Assembly (NCBI GenBank): GCA_964521625.1
Contig: CAZFSM010000016.1
Coordinates: 1 to 64,000, forward strand
Source: UBA1444 sp964521625
GTDB taxonomy: Bacteria; Bacillota; Negativicutes; UBA1444
Reading direction: 5' to 3'
Length of the DNA stretch: 64,000 nucleotides
Position 1 is the first letter of the stretch. Every line of letters starts with the position of its first letter. This document shows positions 8,611 through 17,770 of the stretch, in pieces. The notes beneath the pieces were generated by a model, which was not told the DNA's origin, made no database searches, and saw only the letters and a list, made by a program, of their open reading frames with translations. Position numbers and translations under genes: made by a program.

Positions 8611-9234
8611 TTACTCACTCCTCGATCTCGTTCTCCGCCCATCAATGAACCCCAGTGTTTTTTTCCACAATGCTTCACTCGCCGCAGCGCAATATTTTTC
8701 GGACCAAGGATCGGCAAACCCATGCCCTGCATCCGCCTTGAACAGATTCAGATTGCTTTTACCGGACAATGCCAGGATTAGCTCTGCCACATCAAAGCTC
8801 TCTTCTGTGCGTGGAAAGCACAACAATACAGGACATTGGGGCTCTATAGCCGTGTAATCGCGTATACGCGAACCATACACCCCGACGACTCCGCTGTACA
8901 AATCGGCTTTCCCGCTGCATAGCCAAGCGATAGTCGCACCAATACTGTAGCCCACGATAAAACAGTAGCGATAGCGACCTTGCAGACTGCGCGCCAACGC
9001 TTCAATTTGTTCCTGAGCCGCAGCAAACCCGACTTCCGTCATAAAATTACGATAGGCAAGAGCCTCTTCAGCGTAGTGAAAAGGCTCTTGCCGGTCGCCA
9101 AGCAGATTTGGACACAGCACGTCAACTTTCGCTTGCGCCAGCCTGTCGCAAACTCCTGTAATGTGTGCATTGAGCCCGTAGATTTCATGCACCACGATAA
9201 TAACCGTGTCGGAATTATTATATATTTGCTTCAT
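8611..9234 (-). CDS. Dienelactone hydrolase family protein
   Basis: This is a 207-residue alpha/beta hydrolase. The nucleophile elbow is GYSIGA, with Ser where classical dienelactone hydrolases have Cys. The catalytic His sits in the C-terminal AGHGF and the early HEIYGLN block is typical of the family. The natural ester substrate is unknown. The start lacks a strong ribosome binding site, so an internal start is possible. The gene is upstream of, and nearly contiguous with, the methyltransferase. Confidence 0.82.
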   Translation of the reverse strand: MKQIYNNSDTVIIVVHEIYGLNAHITGVCDRLAQAKVDVLCPNLLGDRQEPFHYAEEALAYRNFMTEVGFAAAQEQIEALARSLQGRYRYCFIVGYSIGATIAWLCSGKADLYSGVVGVYGSRIRDYTAIEPQCPVLLCFPRTEESFDVAELILALSGKSNLNLFKADAGHGFADPWSEKYCAAASEALWKKTLGFIDGRRTRSRSE

Positions 9235-9304
9235 CTATGTAATTATAACAATCATTACCCCTTATGCCCAGCGCTAGGCTGGTGCAATTTTTCAAGAGGA
9301 GTCA

Positions 9305-9727
9305 TCAAGCCATCCATGAGGCCTTGGTTGGTAGTCGTAGTCCATCTTCTAGCGTAGCCTGGGTCAATGTGCCCTCCTGCGCCTGAATACAAATAAAGTA
9401 CAGGTCCTTGTCACCCGCCCTCCAGGAACGCTCACCCGCTGGCGCCACTCGAATCAGGCTACCCTCCTGTACAGGGAACTCGTGCCCATCGACATAAAAT
9501 GTCCCATTGCCGCCAGTGATAATGTAAAGTTCCTCGTTCTTCTTGTGTGCGTGAACAAAAGGCATGGCTTTTCCTGCCGGCAACCGATTCAGCGACACTT
9601 CGCAGCCGGTAAGCCCCAGCTCGCCGCCAACAAAAAACTTGCCACCAAATCCCTTATAATCCCGCTTAAGTAAACTTTCAAACGAGCCACTGTCCAAGAA
9701 TGTGAAATTCTTTTCTTGCATTGTCAT
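9305..9727 (-). CDS. Cupin domain protein
   Basis: This 140-residue single cupin has the metal-site motif FVHAHKKNEELYIITGG (His, His, Glu) and a second motif around VAPAGERSWRA in which the usual His is less obvious. The function is unknown; small cupins of this kind are enzymes or sensors. AAGGAG lies 9 bases before the ATG at 9727. A copy of the operator GTGCATATACAC (9809-9820) lies 82 bases upstream, which links it to the MarR regulator encoded next door. Confidence 0.82.
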   Translation of the reverse strand: MTMQEKNFTFLDSGSFESLLKRDYKGFGGKFFVGGELGLTGCEVSLNRLPAGKAMPFVHAHKKNEELYIITGGNGTFYVDGHEFPVQEGSLIRVAPAGERSWRAGDKDLYFICIQAQEGTLTQATLEDGLRLPTKASWMA

Positions 9728-9808
9728 GTTCTGACGCTCCTTTCTATATTTCAACTGGGAATATATTCAACGCGTTTGCACAAGATTACCAACGCCGCCT
9801 CCTTTTGA

Positions 9809-9820
9809 GTGCATATACAC
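9809..9820. promoter_or_regulatory. MarR-type operator copy 1 (GTGCATATACAC)
   Basis: This near-palindrome differs by one base from the perfect palindrome at 10330 and is identical to the site at 57160. It sits between the cupin gene and the end of the MarR gene, in the cupin upstream region. Confidence 0.65.
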
Positions 9821-9848
9821 GTATTTTCCGATTAAAAATCCCTCGGTT

Positions 9849-10313
9849 TTAAGGCGACAATGCCTCCAGTTTTGACAGCAATTGCACGAGCTGCTCCAGC
9901 TCAGCGTCGCCGAGGTATTGTTTTAGCGATTCCTGCGCTTCTTGCCACAACGACCAGCCTTTTGCGACAGCAGACCTGCCGGCATCTGTCACGCGTACTT
10001 GCCTGGTACGGGAATCCGCTCCCGGACAAACGGTGATCAGCCCTGCTTCCGCCAACGGCTTCATGTTGCGATTTAGCGTAGTTCGATCAATGCGTATGAT
10101 TTTCGCCAATTCACTGATGGTAGTTTGCTCCAGCATTTCAACATGTCGCAGCAAACCCAGCTGGGAAATCGTCAGCCCGCTCGGCTTCACGACCCCGTCA
10201 TAAAACTGGGTAACCGCCTGCGAAGCTCGTCTTACGTTCATGCAATTGCAGATGCTCGGTTGTTTGGGAAGAACTTCGCCAATGAGTTTCACGCTGTTCA
10301 GCTTCTTGCTCAT
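9849..10313 (-). CDS. MarR family regulator with N-terminal CxC motif
   Basis: This 154-residue winged-helix regulator has its recognition helix near IDRTTLNRNMKPLAEAGL and its wing at SRTRQVRVTD. The N-terminal CNCMNVRRAS carries a Cys-x-Cys pair that is conserved in the paralogue at 57223-57660 (CSCTNIRRAS). This suggests metal or redox sensing; that is inference. The start is either the ATG at 10313 or the GTG at 10322; neither has a clear ribosome binding site. It is divergent from the permease fusion, with the palindrome GTGTATATACAC between them. Confidence 0.85.
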   Translation of the reverse strand: MSKKLNSVKLIGEVLPKQPSICNCMNVRRASQAVTQFYDGVVKPSGLTISQLGLLRHVEMLEQTTISELAKIIRIDRTTLNRNMKPLAEAGLITVCPGADSRTRQVRVTDAGRSAVAKGWSLWQEAQESLKQYLGDAELEQLVQLLSKLEALSP

Positions 10314-10329
10314 CTCAACCACACTTTGC

Positions 10330-10341
10330 GTGTATATACAC
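10330..10341. promoter_or_regulatory. MarR-type operator copy 2 (perfect palindrome GTGTATATACAC)
   Basis: This 12-bp perfect palindrome lies between the divergent MarR gene and the ABC transporter gene. A TATAAT at 10356-10361 on the plus strand places the transporter -35 region inside it. The same sequence recurs at 57678. Confidence 0.7.
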
Positions 10342-10491
10342 CATATTGGCTAAATTATAATGTCTCCCTTCATGATGCGTCAAGCCTCTTCTGCGCAACC
10401 CCTCTTTCTTTTTGCAACTGCCGAGGAATTCGCCGATTTGGCGTCGAATAAAAGAAAACGCAATAATCAGCGTAGATCAGGAGGAAATTTG

Positions 10492-12849
10492 ATGAAAAAA
10501 ACCGGAACCCGCCTGCTCATCATTTTCATGCTATTTGCGGCGCTACTTAGCGGCTGCAGCAAACAGGAAACAGCCAAAATGGCGACAGTTGACGATATGG
10601 CCAACAAGCGCATTGGCGTTTGTAGCGGCTTTATTTATGACAAGTTTGCCACCGAGCGGTTTCCCGCCGCCACGGTGTTGCGCTACAACGCGCAGTCTGA
10701 CCTGTTGTTGGCGCTAAAAAGCGATAAGGTCGATGTAGCGATTACCAACTTCGCCGCCGCTAAAAATATGCTGAAAACCAGCCCTGAAGTCGGCATTCTG
10801 ACCGATGAGATCCTCACCTTCCCGATTGGCGTCGGGTTCAGTAAAAACAACCCGGAACTGCGGGCCCGCTTCAATTCATATCTACAGGCCAGTAAAGCCG
10901 ATGGCTCGCTGCAGACCATGTATCAAAAATGGTTCGAAAATGACATCGAAACAATCAAAATGCCAAAATTCAAGCCAAACCCAGCCGGAAAAAAAGTCGT
11001 GCTCGGTGTCGCCACCGGTGATCTGCCGAGTTCCGGCTATGTGGATGGCGAGTATGTCGGCTTTGACATCGAACTGATCCAGAATTTTGCCCAGCGGGAA
11101 AACATCAATCTGGAAATCATCCCGCTCGATTTCACTGCCTTGATTGCTTCGCTGGCGACCGGCAAAGTGGATATGATCGCCGACTGCATCGCGATTAACG
11201 CTGAACGGCAAAAACAGGTCGACTTCAGCGAACCCTATATGGAAGATAAAACTGCAGTCATGGCGCTGAAAAAGAATATCGCCCACCTGGCCGGATCCGA
11301 ACCGCAGGCCGTGCGGTCGAGCGGCTTTATCCAAAGCGTCAGCGATGGATTTTACAGCAACATCATCCATGAAAACCGCTATCTGCTGATCCTTGACGGG
11401 TTAAAAACCACAATGCTCATTTCGTTGTTTGCCGTCGTGTTTGGCACGCTGCTGGGCGCATTCATCTGCTTTATGCGAATGTCACGGCGCAAGTTGTTTC
11501 AGGCGTTTGCCCGCGCTTATATTTCGCTGATGCGGGGCGTGCCGGTACTGGTGCTGCTGATGATCATGTATTACGTGGTCTTTGGCAAAGCGAATGTATC
11601 GCCGGTCCTGGTCGCCGTGCTGGCCTTCGGCATGAACTTTGCCGCCTATGTCTCGGAAATGTTCCGGTCCGCGATTGAAAGCATCGACCGCGGCCAGACC
11701 GAAGCGGGCATCGCCGGCGGCTTCAGCAAAATCCAGACGTTTGTCTACATCATCATGCCGCAGGCGATCCGCCGGGTGCTCAGCGTATACAAAGGTGAGG
11801 TTATTTCGCTGGTCAAAATGACCTCCATTGTCGGCTACATTGCCGTGCAGGATTTGACCAAAGCCAGTGACATCATCCGTAGTCGCACATTCGATGCTTT
11901 TTTCCCGCTGCTGATGACAGCGGTGCTCTACTTTGCGATTTCCGCCCTGCTGCTGCAATTGCTGGATGGGTTTGAACATCTCACCGACCCGCGCCGGCAT
12001 CAACGCGGCGCCAGTCAGTCCGGCCCGCCCGGCGCCGGCAAACTGCTGCTGATTGCCGGACTGGTGCTGGGGCTTGGCGGCGGGATCTACTTCTATAGCA
12101 GCCAACCTGCCGCAGAAAATAAGCCAGCCGTTTCAACTGGACAGATCAAAAACCTGGCTGATCTGGGCGGTAAGCGGGTTGCCGTCATCACAGGCACCAC
12201 CGGCGATTTTGTCATCCGCGACAACTATAAAACCAGCCAGGTTGTTGATATGGTATATCCCGCCGACGCCGCCCTGGCTCTGCGCACCAACAAAGTCGAC
12301 GCGTTTGTGTTTGACAGGAACACGCTGCAATATATTCTGGCAAAACACCCGCAGGATTTCGAGATCTTGCCGGAACGTCTATCGACGGTCGAAATTGCCA
12401 TTCCGATGCGACGCGATGCAACCGATCTGCACAGGCAAGTCAACGCAGCGATCACCCATTTCAAGCAAAATGGCACGATTGAAAAACTAAAACAAAAGTG
12501 GATTCTGTCGTCGGCTGCCCCAACACTGGCAAAAATCAACCTGGACGGGCGCAACGGCGTGCTCAGGATGGGGACCTGCCTGCTGAGCGAACCGTATGCC
12601 TTTATGTCCAACGGCGCCATGGCCGGACTCGACATCGAACTGGCGCACCTGCTGGCAGAACGTCTGGGAATGAAGCTGGAAATCACCGATATGTCCTATG
12701 ACGCGATGATCGCGGCGCTGCAAGTCGGCAAAATCGACCTGGCCATCGCCAATTTCTATAAGTTGAATGAAAGACAGACAGCCTGTGAGTTTTCCATCCC
12801 CTATCTGCAAAATGACATTTCGGCCATGGTAAGGAGGCAAAAACCATGA
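10492..12849 (+). CDS. ABC importer fusion: lipoprotein, two circularly permuted binding domains and a HisM-type permease
   Basis: 785 residues from the ATG at 10492 (AGGAGG upstream). A lipoprotein signal ends at LLSGC (Cys21). Then comes a lobe-2-like segment of an SBP_bac_3 domain (about 30-160, ending YQKWF), followed by a lobe-1-like segment (about 166-265, GFDIEL then VDFSEPY). In ordinary SBP_bac_3 proteins lobe 1 comes first. The permease (about 300-505) has five helices and the EAA loop GQTEAGIAGGFSKIQTF. One more helix (about 515-535) leads to a second lobe-2 (551-685) and lobe-1 (686-785) pair in the same permuted order. The likely substrate is a polar amino acid or related compound. 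The ATPase gene overlaps by 4 bases. Confidence 0.85.
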   Translation: MKKTGTRLLIIFMLFAALLSGCSKQETAKMATVDDMANKRIGVCSGFIYDKFATERFPAATVLRYNAQSDLLLALKSDKVDVAITNFAAAKNMLKTSPEVGILTDEILTFPIGVGFSKNNPELRARFNSYLQASKADGSLQTMYQKWFENDIETIKMPKFKPNPAGKKVVLGVATGDLPSSGYVDGEYVGFDIELIQNFAQRENINLEIIPLDFTALIASLATGKVDMIADCIAINAERQKQVDFSEPYMEDKTAVMALKKNIAHLAGSEPQAVRSSGFIQSVSDGFYSNIIHENRYLLILDGLKTTMLISLFAVVFGTLLGAFICFMRMSRRKLFQAFARAYISLMRGVPVLVLLMIMYYVVFGKANVSPVLVAVLAFGMNFAAYVSEMFRSAIESIDRGQTEAGIAGGFSKIQTFVYIIMPQAIRRVLSVYKGEVISLVKMTSIVGYIAVQDLTKASDIIRSRTFDAFFPLLMTAVLYFAISALLLQLLDGFEHLTDPRRHQRGASQSGPPGAGKLLLIAGLVLGLGGGIYFYSSQPAAENKPAVSTGQIKNLADLGGKRVAVITGTTGDFVIRDNYKTSQVVDMVYPADAALALRTNKVDAFVFDRNTLQYILAKHPQDFEILPERLSTVEIAIPMRRDATDLHRQVNAAITHFKQNGTIEKLKQKWILSSAAPTLAKINLDGRNGVLRMGTCLLSEPYAFMSNGAMAGLDIELAHLLAERLGMKLEITDMSYDAMIAALQVGKIDLAIANFYKLNERQTACEFSIPYLQNDISAMVRRQKP

Positions 12850-13934
12850 TCAGCGTCAAGAACCTGTCCAAACAGTTCGGCAGCAACTGGGTGCTGAAGG
12901 ATATCAACGCAGAAATCCACAAGGGCGAAGTCATTTCGATCATCGGACCGTCCGGCACAGGCAAAAGCACCTTCCTGCGCTGCCTGAACTTGCTGGAGCG
13001 CCCCAGCGGCGGCAGCATAATGATTGACGGCATCAACATCCTGCAAAAAGGCGCCGACGAGCCGAAGCTGCGGCGCAAAATGGGTATGGTTTTTCAGTCG
13101 TTCAACTTATACGCGCATCTGACAGTCCTCGGCAACCTGACAATTGGGCCGATGAAATTACTGGGGAAATCACGTCAGGAAGCCGAAGCCAAAGCCATTG
13201 AACTGCTCAAATCCGTCGGTCTGTCCGAAAAAATCGACCAATTCCCTGATGAACTGTCTGGCGGCCAAAAACAACGTGTGGCGATCGCCCGTTGCCTGGC
13301 GATGGACCCGGAAATCATTCTGTTTGACGAACCGACCTCAGCGCTCGATCCGACGATGGTCAGCGAGGTGCTGGCCGTCATTCGCCGCCTGGCCAAAGAC
13401 GGCATGACGATGGCGATTGTGACCCACGAAATGGATTTTGCCAAAAACGTTTCCAGCCGCGTGTTTTATATGGACGAAGGAATTATCTACGAAGAAGGCA
13501 AACCGGGCGACATCTTTGAAAACCCGCAAAAAGAAAAAACGCGGATCTTTATCCAAAGAATCCGCAAGCTGAGCGAAAAAATCGTCAGCCAAAATTTTGA
13601 CCTATACAAGCTCAATGCCAATATCGAGCTGTTTTGCGCCCGACATACCACCGACAAGCGTACGGTCAGCCATATCCTGCTGTTGGTGGAGGAAGTGCTG
13701 GGTCAACTACTGCTGCCGCTATTCCCCGGCGATCCAGTAATCGACCTGACCCTGGAATACTCCGAGAAAACCGGCGAATTCCAGCTGCTGTTCGAATATG
13801 CCGGCGCAGCGCAAAATCCATTCCTGGCCCTGCCGGACGACGACAACCTGTCGCTGCGGTTAATTGAAAAACTGGCCAAGAGCAGCAGCTATTCGGCAGT
13901 CGCCGGTCGCAATCACCTGATCATCGTACTGTAA
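12846..13934 (+). CDS. Amino-acid ABC transporter ATPase with RsbW-like C-terminal extension
   Basis: 362 residues; the first ~240 are a GlnQ-type ATPase with Walker A GPSGTGKST, signature LSGGQKQRVA, Walker B IILFDEPTSALDP and the H-loop His in VTHEMDF. The remaining ~120 residues are absent from ordinary GlnQ proteins. They resemble an anti-sigma-type HATPase_c: LLVEEVLGQL as a degenerate N-box, FEYAGAAQNPF in place of D-x-G-x-PF, and a final NLSLRLIEKLAKSSSY...N pattern. The N-box Asn is missing, so it may be a binding rather than catalytic domain. ATGA overlap with the permease fusion implies coupled translation. Confidence 0.87.
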   Translation: MISVKNLSKQFGSNWVLKDINAEIHKGEVISIIGPSGTGKSTFLRCLNLLERPSGGSIMIDGINILQKGADEPKLRRKMGMVFQSFNLYAHLTVLGNLTIGPMKLLGKSRQEAEAKAIELLKSVGLSEKIDQFPDELSGGQKQRVAIARCLAMDPEIILFDEPTSALDPTMVSEVLAVIRRLAKDGMTMAIVTHEMDFAKNVSSRVFYMDEGIIYEEGKPGDIFENPQKEKTRIFIQRIRKLSEKIVSQNFDLYKLNANIELFCARHTTDKRTVSHILLLVEEVLGQLLLPLFPGDPVIDLTLEYSEKTGEFQLLFEYAGAAQNPFLALPDDDNLSLRLIEKLAKSSSYSAVAGRNHLIIVL

Positions 13935-13951
13935 ATTACTCGGCGGACTAC

Positions 13952-15715
13952 TCACTTAAATTCGCCAGGCCTGCCCTGTTTTATTCTATCACCGGCCAAT
14001 GTCTGCGCCGCCTGAAAAATGCCTGACAGCGCCGAGAGCGGTTTACCATCGATGTAGTATGCAACCGCGCTGATGCCGATGGCATAGGTGCCGCCTGAAG
14101 CAATGCCGCCGGATACTACGCCGCCGAAAAATGGCGACAGAACTCTCGCCAACTCACGTAGCGCCAATGCTGCGGGAATATGGAACCCCAACCCGGCGAT
14201 AAATTCCCTGACGCCTTTTTCATCCAGATCACGCCCGGCCAAATAGGCCACTGTCGTCACCATCACCACCTGCAGTCCTGTCAGTACCGTGATATCGGCC
14301 ACTGGCAAAGGATTTGCCCCAATACCGGCCGCCAGGGCAGCGCAGGCATGAACAAACCTCTCGGCCACCAATCGCACCGCATATTGAATGCGACCGGCAA
14401 AGGCCAGCTGCATTGCTGCATCAAGCGCCACGTTTTCCAGGATCAGTTGCTGCAGCCGCTCGATATTATAACGTCCGTCATAGACAATTTCCTGTTTGTT
14501 TTCACTCCAATCGATATACGAGCAGACAGGCAGAATCGCCAAAGGCGCCAGTCCGGCTGCTTTCACCAGCTCGGCTACCCAATCGCCGGCCGCCCTGATA
14601 TTGGCCTGTTTGCGTTCACTGTCCATCGGTTCCTGATTCGGCGCCATTAGGTCGGCTTTGTTCAACAGAATGAGCGTCGGCAGTTCGCCGTCAAAATATT
14701 TGCGGCGGATTGCGCCAACATCGGCGATGTCTTCATCCACATGGGAACGGTCTGTGAGCGGAATCGCCAGAATCATGATATCCGGCGCGAAACCCTGTAG
14801 CGCTTTTTCCAGTTCGGCCTCGGCATTTTCCCCTGCATCGGCGATACCGCGCGTATCCACCACTTCAAACAATACCCTGTCGCCGTCGAGAATAGTGTGT
14901 TTTTCCGCCTGTTGCTGTCCCGGAACCGGGTCGGATACCTCAGCCAGATATTTTCCGGCCAGCGCGTTGATCAAACTGCTCTTGCCCGCCCCGGTCCGGC
15001 CTGCGAACACGATTCGCAGCGGACGGGGGTTTTGTATTGCATCGATCACCTGTTTGACGTGCGGATCATTAAAGATATAGTCGAGCGCCGGGCCGACCAA
15101 TTCGTTACCCAGCGGCAATTTAGCGATCCGTTTGGTCACTTCCGCCTGCATTCCGGCAATCCGCTCCAGACGTTCTTTGCCTTTCATCTTTTGCTCAACA
15201 GTTTCTTTGGGTTCAGCAGTTTCTGCGGTTTGTTGGCCGGGCCCCAGCAACAGCAGATTGGCGGTCTCATCGCCTAGGGGAACCTCACGCTCGGGGTGGG
15301 AAGTTAAGTCTTGCCAGCGTGTGCGAGTCGTTTTTTTCACGGACGCGAATATCTTGCGAACACCGCCCATATCGCTCGGCATCCCGGCCTTGATCCAGGC
15401 TTGTGCGGCCTTACCCACGGCATAAGTCACCGAAACACCGACAGCAATCTGCATCGGCGCGATGGGCACGAGCGTCGCCAGTGTTTGCCCGGCGAATGCC
15501 GCCCCGAGCGAAGCCAAAAATCCGAACGCTGCCGAACGGGACAGCTCAACGCCATATGCTTTACCGATCCGGATGATCATATAGATTTCATTGGCCACCA
15601 GCGCCATCGTGCCAACCCCGGGGGCCACCACGATCATACCGGCCCTGGCCGCAGCCCAGCGGCAGAGGTTTTCAGCCGCCTGATCCTGAATCACTTGGTT
15701 TGGTTCTTCTGTCAT
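13952..15715 (-). CDS. Membrane-associated Era/YcjF-like GTPase with DUF697-type flanks
   Basis: 587 residues. A central TRAFAC GTPase (about 225-400) has G1 GRTGAGKSS (about 239-247), G3 DTRGIA, G4 NKAD and a G5-like PVCSY. Hydrophobic, glycine/alanine-rich helical regions lie on both sides (about 20-110 and 440-570). They resemble DUF697, the domain of YcjF-type proteins, and probably contact the membrane. The function is unknown; such GTPases are tied to envelope or stress processes. It is followed 16 bases upstream by the nucleoid-associated protein gene, in the same direction. Confidence 0.8.
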   Translation of the reverse strand: MTEEPNQVIQDQAAENLCRWAAARAGMIVVAPGVGTMALVANEIYMIIRIGKAYGVELSRSAAFGFLASLGAAFAGQTLATLVPIAPMQIAVGVSVTYAVGKAAQAWIKAGMPSDMGGVRKIFASVKKTTRTRWQDLTSHPEREVPLGDETANLLLLGPGQQTAETAEPKETVEQKMKGKERLERIAGMQAEVTKRIAKLPLGNELVGPALDYIFNDPHVKQVIDAIQNPRPLRIVFAGRTGAGKSSLINALAGKYLAEVSDPVPGQQQAEKHTILDGDRVLFEVVDTRGIADAGENAEAELEKALQGFAPDIMILAIPLTDRSHVDEDIADVGAIRRKYFDGELPTLILLNKADLMAPNQEPMDSERKQANIRAAGDWVAELVKAAGLAPLAILPVCSYIDWSENKQEIVYDGRYNIERLQQLILENVALDAAMQLAFAGRIQYAVRLVAERFVHACAALAAGIGANPLPVADITVLTGLQVVMVTTVAYLAGRDLDEKGVREFIAGLGFHIPAALALRELARVLSPFFGGVVSGGIASGGTYAIGISAVAYYIDGKPLSALSGIFQAAQTLAGDRIKQGRPGEFK

Positions 15716-15731
15716 AGCTGTGTTCTCCTTT

Positions 15732-16742
15732 TTACTTGTCCACCAGCTTGCCGATGTTCTTCAGCGAAATCGACAGCGTTCCGTTGGGATTATTGATGAA
15801 CTCCACATAATCCTGGTTTTGAAAATAGTCGACCGGAATCATGATCTCAATGCCGGTATCGGTTTTAAGTTTATGGGTCCGGCCAGTCCGCACCGCCAGA
15901 TTCCTGTCAATTTTGACCGCCTCGTCCAGTCCCGCCTGCTCAATCTCCTGCCGGTATTGCTGCCGCATCAGCGGCGATGCTGCAAAAACCGCATTGCCCA
16001 GTTCCTGCGGATCGAGATAATCCGACACTTCGGCGTTCTCAATGATCAACGTCTTGGCCCGCGACACCGCAATCGCCGGATTTTCACCATGACTCTCGGC
16101 CACTTTACGGGTGATCGACGTCACCATCGCGATTGTGTCTTTCTGCGAAACCCGCGAACTGCAATCCAATACGATCTCCGGCAAAATATAAACGTCGTTG
16201 CCGCCGATCGAACATTTTTTGTCGACAAAGCGAATTTCGCCGGATTCAACCCAGACAAAAGCGTATTCATCGAGCTTATGCGCCAGGCTGGGCAGGATCG
16301 CGTAATGATGGATGATGCTGTTGCAAATCCCCGCTTCTCCTTGCACCACCTGATGGGTAAAGCCGACCCGGTTGTTGCATTTCAATATAGCGATCACCTG
16401 CTCGCCGTTTACACTGATATCGCAGACAAGTATGTCGGCCGAAACCAGTTTGTCCGATTGGGCAATCGCCTGATACAGGGCGCCGGCGATCTGAGTGGAT
16501 AGCTGAACAAAACTGATTTCACCTGCCGCGTAGGTGGCGAGGTCCGCTTTCAGTGCGCTGGTCTGGTTAAACGTTCCCGGCTTAAGCGCTGCATCACAAA
16601 ACGAGCGCTCCAGGTGCTTCATCAAGTACGGTGCAACGCTGCCATCACCGAGCGCCAGTTCCTGTTCGGAAAAGACCGTCAGGTTCGAGTTGAAATCCAA
16701 AATGTGCAAAATGGCCCGATTGATCCCGATCATGGTTTCCAA
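15732..16742 (-). CDS. Nucleoid-associated protein (NdpA/YejK family)
   Basis: 336 residues with the typical NdpA opening INRAILHILDFNSN and a C-terminal region ending in NGTLSISLKNIGKLVDK. The family is known to associate with the nucleoid; its exact role is not settled. The start is TTG at 16742, with AGGGGG 10 bases upstream; ATG at 16733 is the alternative. It lies in a three-gene run with the BrkB-like membrane protein (upstream, 14 bases) and the GTPase (downstream). Confidence 0.75.
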   Translation of the reverse strand: METMIGINRAILHILDFNSNLTVFSEQELALGDGSVAPYLMKHLERSFCDAALKPGTFNQTSALKADLATYAAGEISFVQLSTQIAGALYQAIAQSDKLVSADILVCDISVNGEQVIAILKCNNRVGFTHQVVQGEAGICNSIIHHYAILPSLAHKLDEYAFVWVESGEIRFVDKKCSIGGNDVYILPEIVLDCSSRVSQKDTIAMVTSITRKVAESHGENPAIAVSRAKTLIIENAEVSDYLDPQELGNAVFAASPLMRQQYRQEIEQAGLDEAVKIDRNLAVRTGRTHKLKTDTGIEIMIPVDYFQNQDYVEFINNPNGTLSISLKNIGKLVDK

Positions 16743-16756
16743 GAATAGTGTTCCCC

Positions 16757-17596
16757 CTATCTCGTTTCGTCCTTACCGCTGCAGATCGCATTGAGTGCGC
16801 CGCCAAGCAAAAATATCAGCGTGCTGATATATATCCAGATGATCAGGGCGAACAGCCCGCCCAGACTGCCATAAATCGTCGCATAGCTGCCAAAGTTGTT
16901 GACATAGAATGAAAATAGCAGCGACGCGCCGACCCAGCCGAACGTGGCAAACACAGCGCCGGCCATAATGTGCTCGCCATTCATTTTTCGGTTCGGCAAA
17001 TAGCGGTAGACCAGGTAAAACGTCAACAATAACAAGGCGAAGGTAATCCCGTAACGCAAAACACCCCATATACTGTAAAACAGCGATTTGGCGCCCAGAT
17101 AGCCAAATATGGTCGAGCCAATAAACCGGCCAAAGACGATCATGAAAAACGAAAAAACAATCATCAGCGTCAAGCCGACGGTCGATAGCAGCGCGATCAG
17201 GTTCAATTTGATGAAATGCCTGCTTTCCCTGACCCCACATGAGTGATTCAGGCCGCGTATGATCGCCGACATACCGCGCGAAGCAGCCCACAGGCTGGCC
17301 AGCATCCCCAGCACCAGCAACGTTTCGCTTTTTGCCTGCACTGTCTCCTCCAGCATCGTTTTGACCAACACTGCCGTATCCCGTGGCAAAATCGCATTAA
17401 AATTTGCGATCAGCAACCGATTGGGCAGCGGCGTATAACTGATCAGGTTGATCAGGAAAAACAGAAACGGAAAAAAGGCCAGAATCAGGTAATAGGAAAT
17501 CTGCGCGCTCATCGCCGCCAAATCATCCTCCCGATAGCGTAGCAGCATTCTTTTGCCATATTGAACGATAACCAGGCTATTCAACTTTTCAACCAC
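16757..17596 (-). CDS. YihY/BrkB family membrane protein
   Basis: 279 residues with about six membrane helices. Family features are the AMSAQISYYLILAFFPF start, the LWAASRGMSAIIRGLN block, the YRYLPNRK cytoplasmic loop and GASLLFSFYV...YGSLGGLFALIIWIY. The family was once annotated as ribonuclease BN, which is not supported; its function is unknown. The GTG at 17596 is the first possible start. It is the first gene of the run with the nucleoid-associated protein and GTPase, and is divergent from the DUF1800 lipoprotein. Confidence 0.87.
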   Translation of the reverse strand: MVEKLNSLVIVQYGKRMLLRYREDDLAAMSAQISYYLILAFFPFLFFLINLISYTPLPNRLLIANFNAILPRDTAVLVKTMLEETVQAKSETLLVLGMLASLWAASRGMSAIIRGLNHSCGVRESRHFIKLNLIALLSTVGLTLMIVFSFFMIVFGRFIGSTIFGYLGAKSLFYSIWGVLRYGITFALLLLTFYLVYRYLPNRKMNGEHIMAGAVFATFGWVGASLLFSFYVNNFGSYATIYGSLGGLFALIIWIYISTLIFLLGGALNAICSGKDETR

Positions 17597-17770
17597 GCTA
17601 TTGCCCTGCCTTCAGATTTTGTGCGCAATGTTCCAATAGTATATGTTCACTGCCGAAACCCCATTTCCTGCTAAAACGACCAGTTCGCGGTTTAGCTTGT
17701 TCTCGCTCGCCCAGTTTCGTGCTACACTTAGCACATAGAATCCTTATCCATTGGTTTGGGAGGTAATCGT

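Noticed and set aside
9755..9800. 13-codon TTG ORF with AAAAGGAGG upstream of the cupin gene
   Set aside because: A strong ribosome binding site alone does not establish a gene of this size.
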